NCBI GenBank assembly: GCA_944390825.1
Contig: CALXRG010000009.1
Coordinates: 31,415-95,414, forward strand
Direction of reading: 5' to 3'
Length of the DNA stretch: 64,000 bases
From: an uncultured Akkermansia sp.
Lineage (GTDB): Bacteria > Verrucomicrobiota > Verrucomicrobiia > Verrucomicrobiales > Akkermansiaceae
The translations under genes were made by a program, and so were the position numbers. A model generated the notes under the pieces. It did not search any database, was not told where the DNA came from, and saw only the letters and a list, made by a program, of their open reading frames with translations. This document shows positions 1 to 8,900 of the stretch, one piece after another; within the stretch, counting starts at the first letter, position 1; the number at the start of each line of letters is the position of its first letter.

Positions 1-360
1 GCTGTTGCGGAGGATGACCAGCTCGGAGCAATAAACCCGGGCCGGTTGGGAGTCACGACCGGAGCCGATGCGGTCGGGCTCGCCATCGTTGTCTTTGTCG
101 CCGGAGATCATGCGGTAGAGGGCGTTGGAGCTGCCGTCGTCCCCATAGCCATCCTCGAGCTGGTAACCGTCGGCCATGTAGGCTTCGAGCGCCAGGCTCA
201 GGGCGCCTACTTGGGTTTTGGCGGTGGTGGTGAGTTTTTTCTCATCCATGCTGCTCATGACGTACATGGTGGTGGCGCCGAGGAGAGCCAGGATGGCGAT
301 GACTACCATGATTTCGATGAGGGTGAATCCCTTGCGGTGCTTGAACGGGCTCAGTTTCAT
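1..360 (-). CDS. gspG: GspG-like type II secretion pseudopilin (3' end outside window)
   Basis: The first 120 codons are present; the gene runs off the left edge. The N-terminus has a short basic leader, then the prepilin peptidase site KG^FTLIEIMVVIAIL with Gly11, Phe12 and the conserved Glu16 (position 5 of the mature protein), followed by a hydrophobic helix that anchors the subunit before assembly. The later stretch GDKDNDGEPD resembles the calcium-binding, Asp-rich C-terminal loop of major pseudopilins. It is the last visible gene of a minus-strand operon after two ATPases and PilC/GspF, so it is the likely major filament subunit of that machine. A minor type IV pilin is an alternative. 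The ATG start at 360 is set by the leader peptide. Confidence 0.88.
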   Translation of the reverse strand, partial: MKLSPFKHRKGFTLIEIMVVIAILALLGATTMYVMSSMDEKKLTTTAKTQVGALSLALEAYMADGYQLEDGYGDDGSSNALYRMISGDKDNDGEPDRIGSGRDSQPARVYCSELVILRNS

Positions 361-405
361 GGTGCGTGTGTGCGGTGAGGCGTTTGGGAGTCCCGGGAAG
401 CGGTA

Positions 406-1689
406 TCAGACGTTTTTGATGATTTCCATCATCGGCATGAACATGGCCATGACGATGCCACCGACGATGACGGCCAGGAAGACGATCATGAGCGGTTCCA
501 GCATGGCGGTGAGGGCGGTGACGGAGTTGTCTACTTCTTCATCGTACACTTCTGCGACTTTCATGAGCATGTCCGGCAGCTGGCCGGTTTCTTCACCGAC
601 GTCGACCATGGAGATCATCATCGGGGGGAAGACGGGGCATGCGCTCAGGGGGGTGACGATGGGTTCGCCTTCTCGCACGGCGTCATGCACTTTCATGACG
701 GCATCGGAGACGATCATGTTGCCGGCGGTGTCGCGGGTGATCATGAGGGCCTGCAGGATGGGGACGCCTGATGCGACAAGGGTGCCGAAGGTGCGGGAGA
801 AGCGTGCGACGGAGCTGACTTTGATGAGTTGTCCCAGTTTGGGGACCTTCAAGACAAAGGTGTCGAAGACGCGTGCTCCTTTGGGGGTGCGTTTCCATAT
901 GGAAAGCCCAACGATGATGGCAGCAATGATGCCCAGAACGAGTACGGCGTTGGGTACGAAGGGGACGATACTGTCTTTCATGCAGTTATCCGAGAGGTTG
1001 AAGACGAACTCGGAGAGCCACGGCAGTTCCATGCCCTGCTGGCTGAAGGTTTCCTTGAACTTCGGTACGATGACGAGCATGAGGAAGATAAGGATGCCCA
1101 CGGCGATGACCATGATGACCAGGGGGTAGATCATGGCCGATACGACTTTGCTGCGTAGTTTGTTGGCTTTTTCGTGGTATTCAGCAAGGCGTTTGAGGAC
1201 GACTTCAAGCACACCGCCGATTTCGCCGGCCTTGACCATGTTGACGAAGAGTTTGTTGAAGTTCTTCGGGTAGGCGGCCAGTGCTTCTGAGAAGGTGGAG
1301 CCGCTTTGTACGGAGTCGCCCAGGGCGACGATGGTGGCGCGGAGATTGGGGTTGGGTTCCTGCTTGCTCAGGACGTTGAGGCTTTGCAGCAGGGGAAGAC
1401 CGGCGTCGATCAGGGTGGCGAGCTGCCGGGTGAAGACCATGAGTTCCTTCTGGCTGATGGCGCGGCCGGCCTTGCCTTTCTTCTCTTTGACTTTTTTGCC
1501 TTTGGCGTCTTTTTTTGGCTTTTCCTTGCCAGCAGAGGGCTTGGCACCTTTGGCCGCTTCTTCGCACTCTCGCACGAGCAGACCTTTGGCTCTGACCATT
1601 TCGACTGCGGCTATTTTGGTGTCAGCTGCGACGATGCCTGTGATTTCTGCGCCGTTTTGATCCAGCGCGGTGTATTTAAAGTTCGGCAT
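406..1689 (-). CDS. gspF: PilC/GspF inner-membrane platform protein
   Basis: This 427-residue protein is the polytopic platform that couples the cytoplasmic ATPase to pseudopilin assembly. Two GspF domains are visible: one around residues 90-215, containing QLATLIDAGLPLLQSL, and a second around 290-415, containing GTLVASGVPILQAL. Three hydrophobic segments lie near 185-210, 245-265 and 400-422. Residues 48-78 form a Lys-rich insert, longer than usual and probably cytoplasmic. It sits between the second ATPase and the pseudopilin and is likely co-transcribed with them. Length is close to the usual 400. No Shine-Dalgarno sequence precedes the ATG. Confidence 0.93.
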   Translation of the reverse strand: MPNFKYTALDQNGAEITGIVAADTKIAAVEMVRAKGLLVRECEEAAKGAKPSAGKEKPKKDAKGKKVKEKKGKAGRAISQKELMVFTRQLATLIDAGLPLLQSLNVLSKQEPNPNLRATIVALGDSVQSGSTFSEALAAYPKNFNKLFVNMVKAGEIGGVLEVVLKRLAEYHEKANKLRSKVVSAMIYPLVIMVIAVGILIFLMLVIVPKFKETFSQQGMELPWLSEFVFNLSDNCMKDSIVPFVPNAVLVLGIIAAIIVGLSIWKRTPKGARVFDTFVLKVPKLGQLIKVSSVARFSRTFGTLVASGVPILQALMITRDTAGNMIVSDAVMKVHDAVREGEPIVTPLSACPVFPPMMISMVDVGEETGQLPDMLMKVAEVYDEEVDNSVTALTAMLEPLMIVFLAVIVGGIVMAMFMPMMEIIKNV

Positions 1690-1766
1690 AGGACTTCAGT
1701 AAGTTTGGTGAAAACGTGGAATGATGACTCTCTTAAATTAGCAAATGCGGGGTGTGCCGTCAAGCT

Positions 1767-3434
1767 TTAGGTGTACTTAAGAACTTCTTCAATGGTGGTG
1801 TTGCCTTCGAAGATGTTTTGGATGCCGTCTTCGCGCAGGGTAGCCATGCCGAGCTCGATGGCTTTTTGCCGCAGGACGATGGAGGGGACGTTCTGCGTGA
1901 TGAGTTCTTTGATGGGTTCGGAGGCGTGCAGCAGTTCATGGATGCCTTTGCGGCCTTTGTAGCCGGTGTTGGCGCATTTGTCGCAGCGGGCACCGGTATA
2001 GAATTGCTGGCTGCCGATGAGGGTGGGATCGATGCCCAGCTGCTCCAGCAGGGCGTTGGAGGGATGGTAGGGGGTGCGGCAGTACGGGCAAATGGTGCGG
2101 ACCAGTCGCTGGGCCAGTACGCCCAGCAGCGTGGCTGAGAGCAGGAAGGGCTGCACGCCCATGTCGACAAAGCGAGTCACGGCACCGGCGGAGTCGTTCG
2201 TGTGGAGTGTCGAGAGAACCAAGTGGCCGGTCAGGGCTGCCTGAATTGCGATCTGGGCGGTGTCTTTGTCTCGAATTTCGCCCACGAGAATGCGGTCCGG
2301 GTCCTGACGCAGGAAGGCGCGCAGCACGCGCGGGAAGGTGACGCCGATGGCTTCGTTGATCGGTACCTGCACGATGCCGTCAATGTCGTATTCGACGGGA
2401 TCTTCGGCGGTGAGTACCTTGGCGTCTTCGGTGTTGACTTCGCGCAGGGCTGCGTAGAGGGTGGTGGTTTTGCCGGAACCGGTGGGGCCGGTCACGACGA
2501 AGATGCCATTGGGTTTGTTGACGGTGTCGAGTATGTACTCGTGGAGCTTGGGGGAGAGATTGAGGTTGTTGAGGTCGAGGTTGACGCTGTTGCGGTCCAG
2601 AACGCGGATAACCACGGATTCGCCGTACTGGGTGGGTAGGGAGTTGACACGCATGTCAACGCCGTTTTCTCCGATTTTCATCATGATGCGGCCATCCTGC
2701 GGTACTCGGCGTTCGGCGATGTTCATGCCGGCCATGACTTTGACGCGGGAGATGACCGGGTTGGCAAGGTGAACGGGCGGGGGTGCCATTTCGTAGAGGG
2801 CGCCATCGACACGGTAGCGGATCTTGAACTCGTGCTCGAAGGGCTCCAGGTGAATATCGGAGGCTTTTTCTTTGATAGCCTGGGTAATGACGAGGTTGAC
2901 AAACTTGATGATGGGCGCTGCGTTGGCTTCGTCGGTGCCGTCCTTGCTGCCGATGCTCATGGTGCTCATTTCGTTGAGCAGGTCGCCCATGGCGGCTTCG
3001 GCGCCGCCGTAGAACTCCTGGATACGGGCGCGAACCTCATAGTCCGGTGCCACATAGAGGTAGATGTCCTCGCCGGTGGCAACGCGGAGATCATCGACGG
3101 TCTGGGGATCCAGCGGGTCTTCCAGGCAGACGTAGAGCCCCTCTCCCGGACGGTATTCCACGGGGAAGGCGCCGTGCATGCGCGCTTGGGCGGGTGTGAG
3201 TTTGTTGAGCACATCCTGCGGAGGCGTGAAGTCCGCCAGGGTGACAAACTGGGCACCGACTTCGGTGGCGATGATGTTCCAGAAGTCTTCGGGGGCGCTG
3301 ATGATACCGTAGTCGATGAGGGTTTCCCAAAGCTCTTTGCCGCTGTTGGACATTTCTTCTTTGATGTCCTTGGCGACTGAGGTGTCCAGCATGCCGTTGT
3401 TGATGAAAACATCAAGTGCAACATCCGTATCCAT
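1767..3434 (-). CDS. GspE/PilB-type assembly ATPase, second copy
   Basis: This is a 555-residue hexameric secretion ATPase that powers pseudopilus or pilus extension. An N-terminal MshEN-like domain fills about residues 1-145. The ATPase core has the Walker A motif GPTGSGKTTT at 316-325, the Walker B-like ILVGEIRD, a His box with LSTLHTND, and a zinc-type tetracysteine module (CPYC ... CDKC) near the C-terminus, typical of GspE/PilB and absent from the retraction ATPase PilT. It is a paralogue of the gene immediately upstream (3470-5092), with a 35 bp gap. Whether both drive one machine or two filament systems cannot be told from sequence. Confidence 0.93.
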   Translation of the reverse strand: MDTDVALDVFINNGMLDTSVAKDIKEEMSNSGKELWETLIDYGIISAPEDFWNIIATEVGAQFVTLADFTPPQDVLNKLTPAQARMHGAFPVEYRPGEGLYVCLEDPLDPQTVDDLRVATGEDIYLYVAPDYEVRARIQEFYGGAEAAMGDLLNEMSTMSIGSKDGTDEANAAPIIKFVNLVITQAIKEKASDIHLEPFEHEFKIRYRVDGALYEMAPPPVHLANPVISRVKVMAGMNIAERRVPQDGRIMMKIGENGVDMRVNSLPTQYGESVVIRVLDRNSVNLDLNNLNLSPKLHEYILDTVNKPNGIFVVTGPTGSGKTTTLYAALREVNTEDAKVLTAEDPVEYDIDGIVQVPINEAIGVTFPRVLRAFLRQDPDRILVGEIRDKDTAQIAIQAALTGHLVLSTLHTNDSAGAVTRFVDMGVQPFLLSATLLGVLAQRLVRTICPYCRTPYHPSNALLEQLGIDPTLIGSQQFYTGARCDKCANTGYKGRKGIHELLHASEPIKELITQNVPSIVLRQKAIELGMATLREDGIQNIFEGNTTIEEVLKYT

Positions 3435-3469
3435 ATGTGTAGAAGCTGTTGAAAGTGAATGAGTGAGAT

Positions 3470-5092
3470 TTAGCTGGCATCACCGGTGGTGACGCGAATG
3501 ATTTCTTCCGCGGAGGTGAGCCCGGCCATGACTTTGCGGATGCCGTCTTCGCGCAGGGTGCGCATGCCGAGTTCGCGGGCGCGTTTGCGCAGCTGGGCGG
3601 AGGTGAGGTTGGAGTTGATGAGGCCGCGGACGTCGTCGGTGACCTGGAAGATTTCGAAGATGCCAAGACGTCCTTTCATGCCGGTACCCCGGCATTTGTT
3701 GCAGCCGCCGGGCTTGGGTACCATGATGGTGCGTTCCTGATCGATGCCGAGCAGTTGTGACTGCTTCGGGGTGACGTGGCCTTCCACCTTGCAGGAGCAG
3801 AGCTTGCGGCAGAGGCGCTGAGCCATGATGGCGCGCACGGCTGAGGCGATGAGGAAGCGGTCGACGCCCATGTCGGCGAGTCGGGCTACCGAGGACGGGG
3901 CATCGTTGGTGTGCAGGGTGGAGAGAACCAGGTGACCGGTCATGGCTGCTTGGATGGCAATGCCCGCGGTTTCTCCGTCTCGAATTTCACCGATCATGAT
4001 GATGTTCGGTGCCTGGCGCAGCATGGCTCGCAGGGCTGCGGCGAAGGTCATGCCGATTTCGGAGCGGATCATGACCTGGTTGATGCCGGAGAACTCGTAT
4101 TCCACCGGGTCTTCTGCGGTGATGATTTTCTTGTCCGGACGGTTGAGGTGGTTGAGGCAGGCGTAGAGGGTGGTGGTTTTTCCGGAGCCGGTGGGGCCTG
4201 TAACGAGGATGACGCCGTCGGGCAGGGTGACGAGTCGGTCGAAGGTGGCTTCATCATCGGAGAGGAAGCCGAGCTGCGGCAGCCCCAGGGAAAGAGCGGA
4301 TTTGTCCAAGATACGCATGACGACGGATTCACCGTGGTTGGAGGGGACGGTGCTGACACGCAGGTCGATGTGGGCACCGCTGCGCAGGTCAAGCTCAATG
4401 CGGCCGTCCTGTGGTACGCGTTTCTCCGCGATGCTCATGCCGGCACTCATGACCTTGAGGCGTGCGACGATGGGGCCCAGCAGTTTTTTCGGGTGGTTGG
4501 CGACTTCCATCAGGCGGCCGTCAACGCGGTAGCGGATGCGGACCCGATCTTCCATCGGCTCAATGTGGATATCGGAGGCGCGCATCTCATGGGCTTCATT
4601 GAACATGTTGGTGATCAGTTCAATGATAGGAGCTTCCATGTCTCCTTTGACGAACTTTTTCTCCTCCGGGTAGTATTTGTCGAGTGCTTTTTTGAGGCCT
4701 TCTTCCGATACGACGAAGAAGTCGACGTCGCGCCCCAGGAACTGGGGCAGGCTGTCGAGATTCTGCATGTTGAAGGGGTCGGAGATGGCGACTTGGAGGT
4801 AATAGCCGTCGTCGCCGATCGGAATGAAGCCGACGCGGCGGGCCAGGGGGCCTTTGACGGTGGCGATGATGGCAGGGTCGATGGTAAAGGAGGAGAGATC
4901 CACGTATTCCATGCCCGATTTTTCGGCGGCAACTTGCGCGACGTATTCGCTGGTCAGGTAGTTGTTCTTCACCAGGTAATCGATGACGCTGTCCAGTGGC
5001 GAGATTTGCATGCGCACGGAGTCCAGGGTTGCATCATCAATGGCGCCGGCTTCTTTGAGAAGTTCCAGTAAGTAATTTTCGTTCGAGTACAC
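3470..5092 (-). CDS. GspE/PilB-type assembly ATPase, first copy
   Basis: This 540-residue ATPase is the first gene of the operon. The N-terminal domain covers about residues 1-140, the Walker A motif GPTGSGKTTT is at 299-308, followed by MIGEIRDGET and LSTLHTNDAP. The cysteine module is present but the first pair is altered (LCRKLCSC instead of CPYC), while the second (CNKC) is normal. The start codon is GTG at 5092, about 60 nt below a good sigma-70-like promoter on the same strand. It resembles PilB/MshE more than PilT because of the N-terminal domain and the cysteines. Confidence 0.92.
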   Translation of the reverse strand: MYSNENYLLELLKEAGAIDDATLDSVRMQISPLDSVIDYLVKNNYLTSEYVAQVAAEKSGMEYVDLSSFTIDPAIIATVKGPLARRVGFIPIGDDGYYLQVAISDPFNMQNLDSLPQFLGRDVDFFVVSEEGLKKALDKYYPEEKKFVKGDMEAPIIELITNMFNEAHEMRASDIHIEPMEDRVRIRYRVDGRLMEVANHPKKLLGPIVARLKVMSAGMSIAEKRVPQDGRIELDLRSGAHIDLRVSTVPSNHGESVVMRILDKSALSLGLPQLGFLSDDEATFDRLVTLPDGVILVTGPTGSGKTTTLYACLNHLNRPDKKIITAEDPVEYEFSGINQVMIRSEIGMTFAAALRAMLRQAPNIIMIGEIRDGETAGIAIQAAMTGHLVLSTLHTNDAPSSVARLADMGVDRFLIASAVRAIMAQRLCRKLCSCKVEGHVTPKQSQLLGIDQERTIMVPKPGGCNKCRGTGMKGRLGIFEIFQVTDDVRGLINSNLTSAQLRKRARELGMRTLREDGIRKVMAGLTSAEEIIRVTTGDAS

Positions 5093-5152
5093 GGCTGGGA
5101 AGAAAATGAAGTTGAGGTGCGGCGGCGGTGGAGAAATCCGCGTCCGTACTTT

Positions 5153-5181
5153 ACTCTACACGATTGGGGAGCCGACGTCAA
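5153..5181 (-). promoter_or_regulatory. sigma-70-like promoter of the gspE-pilC-gspG operon
   Basis: On the minus strand TTGACG (5176-5181) and TAGAGT (5153-5158) are 17 bp apart, giving a leader of about 55 nt to the GTG of the first ATPase. Confidence 0.65.
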
Positions 5182-5320
5182 CATTTCTGCGCTCGAATTT
5201 GAAGAAAAAGTGGGTAAAGTGCGGAGTTTTGATCCGATGAGGGGGCTGGGAGGAGCCGGGGGAGGGGGATCGCATGGGTCGAATGGGCGGTGGTATGACT
5301 CGTCTTGTCGCAATGAAGTA

Positions 5321-5349
5321 TTGCCTGGGTGGGGAAGTTATGGTATGGT
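5321..5349 (+). promoter_or_regulatory. promoter of the YlbF-like gene
   Basis: TTGCCT (5321-5326), 17 bp, TATGGT (5344-5349). The ATG at 5360 lies 10 nt after the -10 box, so the mRNA would be almost leaderless. Confidence 0.5.
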
Positions 5350-5359
5350 GTCGCGCGTT

Positions 5360-5866
5360 ATGGCAAACACATCTCTTACTCCAGAGCTGGCTAAGTTGGC
5401 CGGTGAACTTGCAGAAGCTTTCGCGCAGAATCAGAAGGTGATTTCTGCGAAGGCCCGTATCGGGCTGTTTTATCAGAATCCGGAGGCTACGGATTTGTTC
5501 CGCAAAGTTAATGAATATGGTGAGCAGCTGCGCAATAAGCACATGGAGGGTATGCCGCCGTCTGAGGCGGAGATCGCCAAGTTTGATGAGTTGCGTCAGG
5601 CTGTGGTGGATAACGAGTTTTGCAAGGGCTTCCTGGATGCCCGTCAGTTGCTTGATGAGTTGCTCGGTACGGTGAATCAGTATCTGTGCCTGGCTATTGA
5701 TAAGGGCTGCGCCCCGACGGACGAGGAGGTCGCCGCGGCGATGAATCAGCAGATGAGTGCTTGCTCTTGCGGCGGTGGTTGCCATGGTCATTGTGATGAC
5801 TGCGACGGCGACTGTGATTGCCACGGCGAGGGCAAGGAGTGTTGCCACGAGGGTAAGGGCTGCTGA
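5360..5866 (+). CDS. YlbF/YmcA-family protein with Cys/His-rich C-terminal tail
   Basis: The protein has 168 residues from the chosen ATG at 5360; an in-frame ATG at 5345 overlaps the -10 box and is unlikely to be in the transcript. Residues 1-120 are a helical Com_YlbF-like domain (LAGELAEAFAQNQKVI ... NEYGEQLR ... LLDELLGTVNQYL). In Bacillus such proteins form a complex with YaaT that carries iron-sulfur clusters and guides RNase Y; that is family knowledge, not shown here. The final ~34 residues are almost only Cys, His, Gly, Asp and Glu (for example CSCGGGCHGHC), a pattern expected of metal binding and not usual for this family. It stands alone, divergent from the secretion operon. Confidence 0.8.
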   Translation: MANTSLTPELAKLAGELAEAFAQNQKVISAKARIGLFYQNPEATDLFRKVNEYGEQLRNKHMEGMPPSEAEIAKFDELRQAVVDNEFCKGFLDARQLLDELLGTVNQYLCLAIDKGCAPTDEEVAAAMNQQMSACSCGGGCHGHCDDCDGDCDCHGEGKECCHEGKGC

Positions 5867-5959
5867 GGCTGCTCTACGCCGTAGGTGACGCCACGGAGCA
5901 CTTCTCCACTCCCACGGCCGGCCGCTTTGGGTTGCCGGCTGGTGTTGCGTTGAGAGGGT

Positions 5960-7750
5960 ATGCGCACCTTGCTGAGAAGCAAAACCTGTTTTGCAACGGT
6001 TGTGCTGTTAGGTACAATCGGGGCGGCAGCTGTGCAAATCCCGTCCTGGGATGCCGGGTTTTGCGCGGATGTGTCTCTGTGGTACGGGCTGGTGCCCCTG
6101 GCAGGGGTGGTAGCTGTTGCGTGGTGCCGCTTGGGGCATGCGCCTGCGCTTCCCCAGGTGGGAACGTTGTGGCGTTTGCTTGCACTGATGCTGTTGCTCA
6201 ACGCGACGACGAACCCGATGTTTTTCGCGCCGCCGCTTCAGCCCCAGGTGGCACTGCTGTCGGCGATGGGATGTGTGTGCCTGCTGTGGGCTTTGCTGGG
6301 GGCTTGGTCTCTGGTGCTGTGGGTTCCCCTGATGTTTCTGGGGCTGGCGCAGATTGTTTCTTTCCTGCAGTATGGGACGAGGTTCAATTCGCTGGTGCTG
6401 GCGGAGTCATTCGAGGCCACGGGGGAGGAGGTGGCCGCGTATTTCAGCTTAAGCAACGGTGCTCTGGCGTTGTTGGGTGTTGCTTTGGTGAGCTGGTACG
6501 GGTGGATGATCTGCCGGGTGTTGCGGCCGGTCGGGCGGCGGACGCTCCTGTGCACTGGGGCTTTGTTTGGGACGTTGGCGCTGGTATCGGAGTTCCTGCT
6601 GCCGCAGCACCGGCAGTCGGTTGAGCAGCATTTCTGGCCGGTCAGCGAGGTGGCGCATTTGTATGTGTCCTGTGAGGAGGCAGTCAGGCATAACATCGAG
6701 GTGGTGCGTCTGGCCGAGGGTTTGGAATCGCCTGCTGCAGCGCCGTCTTCCTGTGATACGCTGGAGTCCGATTCAGGTGTTGTGGTTGTGCTGCATATCG
6801 GGGAAAGCGTGAGGGCAGATGCCATGAGTATCAATGGCTATCACCGTGATACAACTCCGTGGCTGCGGCGAAACTCCCGCGTAATTAATTTCCCGCGCTG
6901 TATTTCCGCTGCGTGTGATACTTGCCAGGCTCAGATCGCAATCCTGACGAATGCCCGGCGCGGTATTTACGACAAGACTCCGGGGATGCAGCCGACGACG
7001 GGCTCGGTGCTGGAGCTGTTGCACAAGCATGGGTTCAGGGTGTTTTCGTTTTTTGGTCGGCGCTGTGGACAGCAACTCAAGTATGACCGGGTGGTGCGAG
7101 TTCTGTCCCGTGTGTCCGATGAGCGTTTCAATGCTCCGGGTGCGCCATGGACGAGTCTGCCGGATATGGAGCAGGTGCTGCGCCGCCATGAGAAGGAAAA
7201 CCTGGTGTTTTTTATCAATAATGAGGGCAGTCATACGCCGTTTGATCTGTACGATCACCAGAATCCGCCGTTTACGCCTGCCGGGGCTGATTTCCAGAAT
7301 CCCGCTGCCCACGCCGAAGAAGTGAGAAATGCTTACGACAATACTATCCATTACACGGACGAGTTTTGGCGTCGTATTTGCACGATGCTTTCCGGGCGTC
7401 CTTTTGTGTATCTTTATGTGAGCGATCACGGTGAATACTTGGGACAGAATGGTATCTGGGGCCGTGGTGGATTGGGGGACAGCCGGACGCCTTATCATGA
7501 GACGGCGGGTAGCCGGGTGGGGATGTTTGTGGTGACGTCCCCGGAGTTTGATGCTCTGCATCCTCATGTAACGGAGGCCGTTAGGCAGTTGCGCAATCAT
7601 GCTGCGCTGACGGTGGGACACGAGCATATTTTCCACACGCTGCTGGGGTTGTTCCATATCCAAACGCCCTATTACGAGTCTGCTCTTGATTTGTGCAGTC
7701 CGCAGGTGCAGCCGTATGACGGTCCGCAGCCTACCGAGTCAGCAGAGTGA
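5960..7750 (+). CDS. EptA/MCR-like phosphoethanolamine transferase, sulfatase fold
   Basis: This 596-residue inner-membrane enzyme has five or six N-terminal hydrophobic segments (about residues 8-26, 40-56, 70-82, 98-135, 165-183, 195-213) and a periplasmic sulfatase-fold domain from about 270. Signature segments are GESVRADAMSINGYHRDTTP (281-300) and SDHGEYLG, whose Glu282, Asp and His would bind zinc. The nucleophile position, Thr in EptA and MCR proteins, is Ser283. The expected reaction is transfer of phosphoethanolamine from phosphatidylethanolamine to lipid A, core sugar or another periplasmic glycan; the acceptor cannot be read. A TTGCAA-16-TACAAT pair inside the reading frame (5991-6018) leaves an in-frame GTG at 6032 as an alternative start that would remove the first membrane segment. 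Confidence 0.86.
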   Translation: MRTLLRSKTCFATVVLLGTIGAAAVQIPSWDAGFCADVSLWYGLVPLAGVVAVAWCRLGHAPALPQVGTLWRLLALMLLLNATTNPMFFAPPLQPQVALLSAMGCVCLLWALLGAWSLVLWVPLMFLGLAQIVSFLQYGTRFNSLVLAESFEATGEEVAAYFSLSNGALALLGVALVSWYGWMICRVLRPVGRRTLLCTGALFGTLALVSEFLLPQHRQSVEQHFWPVSEVAHLYVSCEEAVRHNIEVVRLAEGLESPAAAPSSCDTLESDSGVVVVLHIGESVRADAMSINGYHRDTTPWLRRNSRVINFPRCISAACDTCQAQIAILTNARRGIYDKTPGMQPTTGSVLELLHKHGFRVFSFFGRRCGQQLKYDRVVRVLSRVSDERFNAPGAPWTSLPDMEQVLRRHEKENLVFFINNEGSHTPFDLYDHQNPPFTPAGADFQNPAAHAEEVRNAYDNTIHYTDEFWRRICTMLSGRPFVYLYVSDHGEYLGQNGIWGRGGLGDSRTPYHETAGSRVGMFVVTSPEFDALHPHVTEAVRQLRNHAALTVGHEHIFHTLLGLFHIQTPYYESALDLCSPQVQPYDGPQPTESAE

Positions 7751-7815
7751 GTGTGCCGGTGTGCCTGGTATGGGGCTGACGTGCTGGATTTTCCCATCTG
7801 CTGACCTTGCTATGT

Positions 7816-8131
7816 GTAAGCACTCAATCACCACCCTGATGGGGGGCGAGCTCGTTGCTTGAGTTGATATCGGGCTTGTGGATAATTAGGCTTTCACGTT
7901 CGTGTCACCGCCCCCTGCCTCCGGCAGCTCCAGCATGCCTGTCAGCAGGTCGACATAGTCACTGCGGTAGTCCGGCAGCCGCCGCAGCACTGCCGTCAGC
8001 CACGCTTCGATGTCTGCTTTCACACGCCGGCATTCTCTCACCATCGCGTACTGAATCGCTGCTCGCCTACCCACCTCCGGCGAGCCGATAAACTGGCTGT
8101 TGCGTCTCCCCACCGCCAGCGGGAGGATCGC
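7816..8131 (-). mobile_element. Decayed right end of an IS66-family element (transposase C-terminus plus terminus)
   Basis: A minus-strand frame ending at 7886 encodes about 80 residues matching the C-terminus of IS66 TnpC transposases: LPLAVGRRNSQF, AAIQYAMV, and LTAVLRRLPDYRSDYVDLL. The normal context is RPLALGRKN ... AYLTDVLTRLPDH. Upstream the frame degrades into non-homologous sequence, so this is a pseudogene fragment. Downstream a 70 bp tail ends in GTAAGCACTCAA (7816-7827 on the plus strand), which looks like an IS66 terminal repeat. Both the coding part and the tail recur at 48529-48745. Confidence 0.75.
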
Positions 8132-8364
8132 TCCTTTGTCATTTGGGGGATTGGGAGTTTTCTGTTTTAGCGGAGGGAGGGGGAGAGAACCGGCTTCCGG
8201 GCCTACCGGCGGCGGGGAGGGGAGTTGGGCGGTGTTGGGATGGGTCTTTCCTTGGTGTTCGGATGACTGGCAGGTGGCGCGGGATACCGCAGGCGCCCTG
8301 CAAGAACAGGTTGGCCGAGAAAACAAGTGAGGCGGTTCCCTCAGCGCTGAGGAAACCGCCGCAG

Positions 8365-8437
8365 GGTGAGTAGTGGGGCTCGAACCCACGACAACCGGAA
8401 CCACAATCCGGGGCTCTACCACTGAGCTATACTCACC
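8365..8437 (-). tRNA. tRNA-His (GTG anticodon)
   Basis: The reverse complement folds as a cloverleaf with an 8-bp acceptor stem, GGTGAGTA paired with TACTCACC, which is the extra G-1:C73 pair specific to tRNA-His. The D arm begins AGCTCAGTGGTAGAGC, the anticodon loop is TTGTGGT (anticodon GTG) and the T arm GTGGGTTCGAGCCCCAC is normal. The 3' CCA is not encoded. Confidence 0.96.
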
Positions 8438-8451
8438 ATTAGCGCGGCGCA

Positions 8452-8480
8452 GTTATACGCGGAGACTGAGCCTGAATCAA
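8452..8480 (-). promoter_or_regulatory. promoter of tRNA-His
   Basis: On the minus strand TTGATT (8475-8480), 17 bp, TATAAC (8452-8457), ending 14 nt before the mature 5' end. Confidence 0.6.
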
Positions 8481-8900
8481 GCCTAAAAAGGAGTTTTATG
8501 CAAAAAAAGAAGTTGAGCGCAGAGTTGGGGCGGGTTCAGTGCGGGGGCAAACCTCGTTTCCGGAGGGTGGAAAAAAGACGGCCGAGGTGCCGGAAAAATC
8601 TACTTTCTCCGGCTCGTCCGGCCGCCTTATGGGCTATCCAGCAACAGGTGAGTGACGCGTTTGGCTTCCCTCCCTTTCCAGGAGGGAGGGAAGTCGCTTC
8701 GGGAGTGGAGGCTCCGCTTGGCAGAAAGTGATTCAGCCGGGCAACCCCTCAGTCGAGGAGTCCGCTTAGCCGGGCCGCCTCAAGGGTTTGCCTCCCCTCC
8801 CCAGTTCATGCCCCGGATGCGACAGGGGCATGGGGGAAGGGGAAAATAGTGGAGCTTTTCCTGTTTGGTCAGTAAGCGTGCAGGCGGTCGCAAGAGGACG
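8481..8900. other. Gene-free stretch with an 11-bp perfect inverted repeat
   Basis: No convincing coding sequence. An 11-bp perfect inverted repeat occurs at 8665-8693 (CTTCCCTCCCT / AGGGAGGGAAG, 7-nt loop). The rest is GC-rich low-information sequence. Confidence 0.5.

Noticed and set aside
3911..5071. 386-codon open frame antisense to the first ATPase
   Set aside because: Mirror of the ATPase coding sequence with biased composition.
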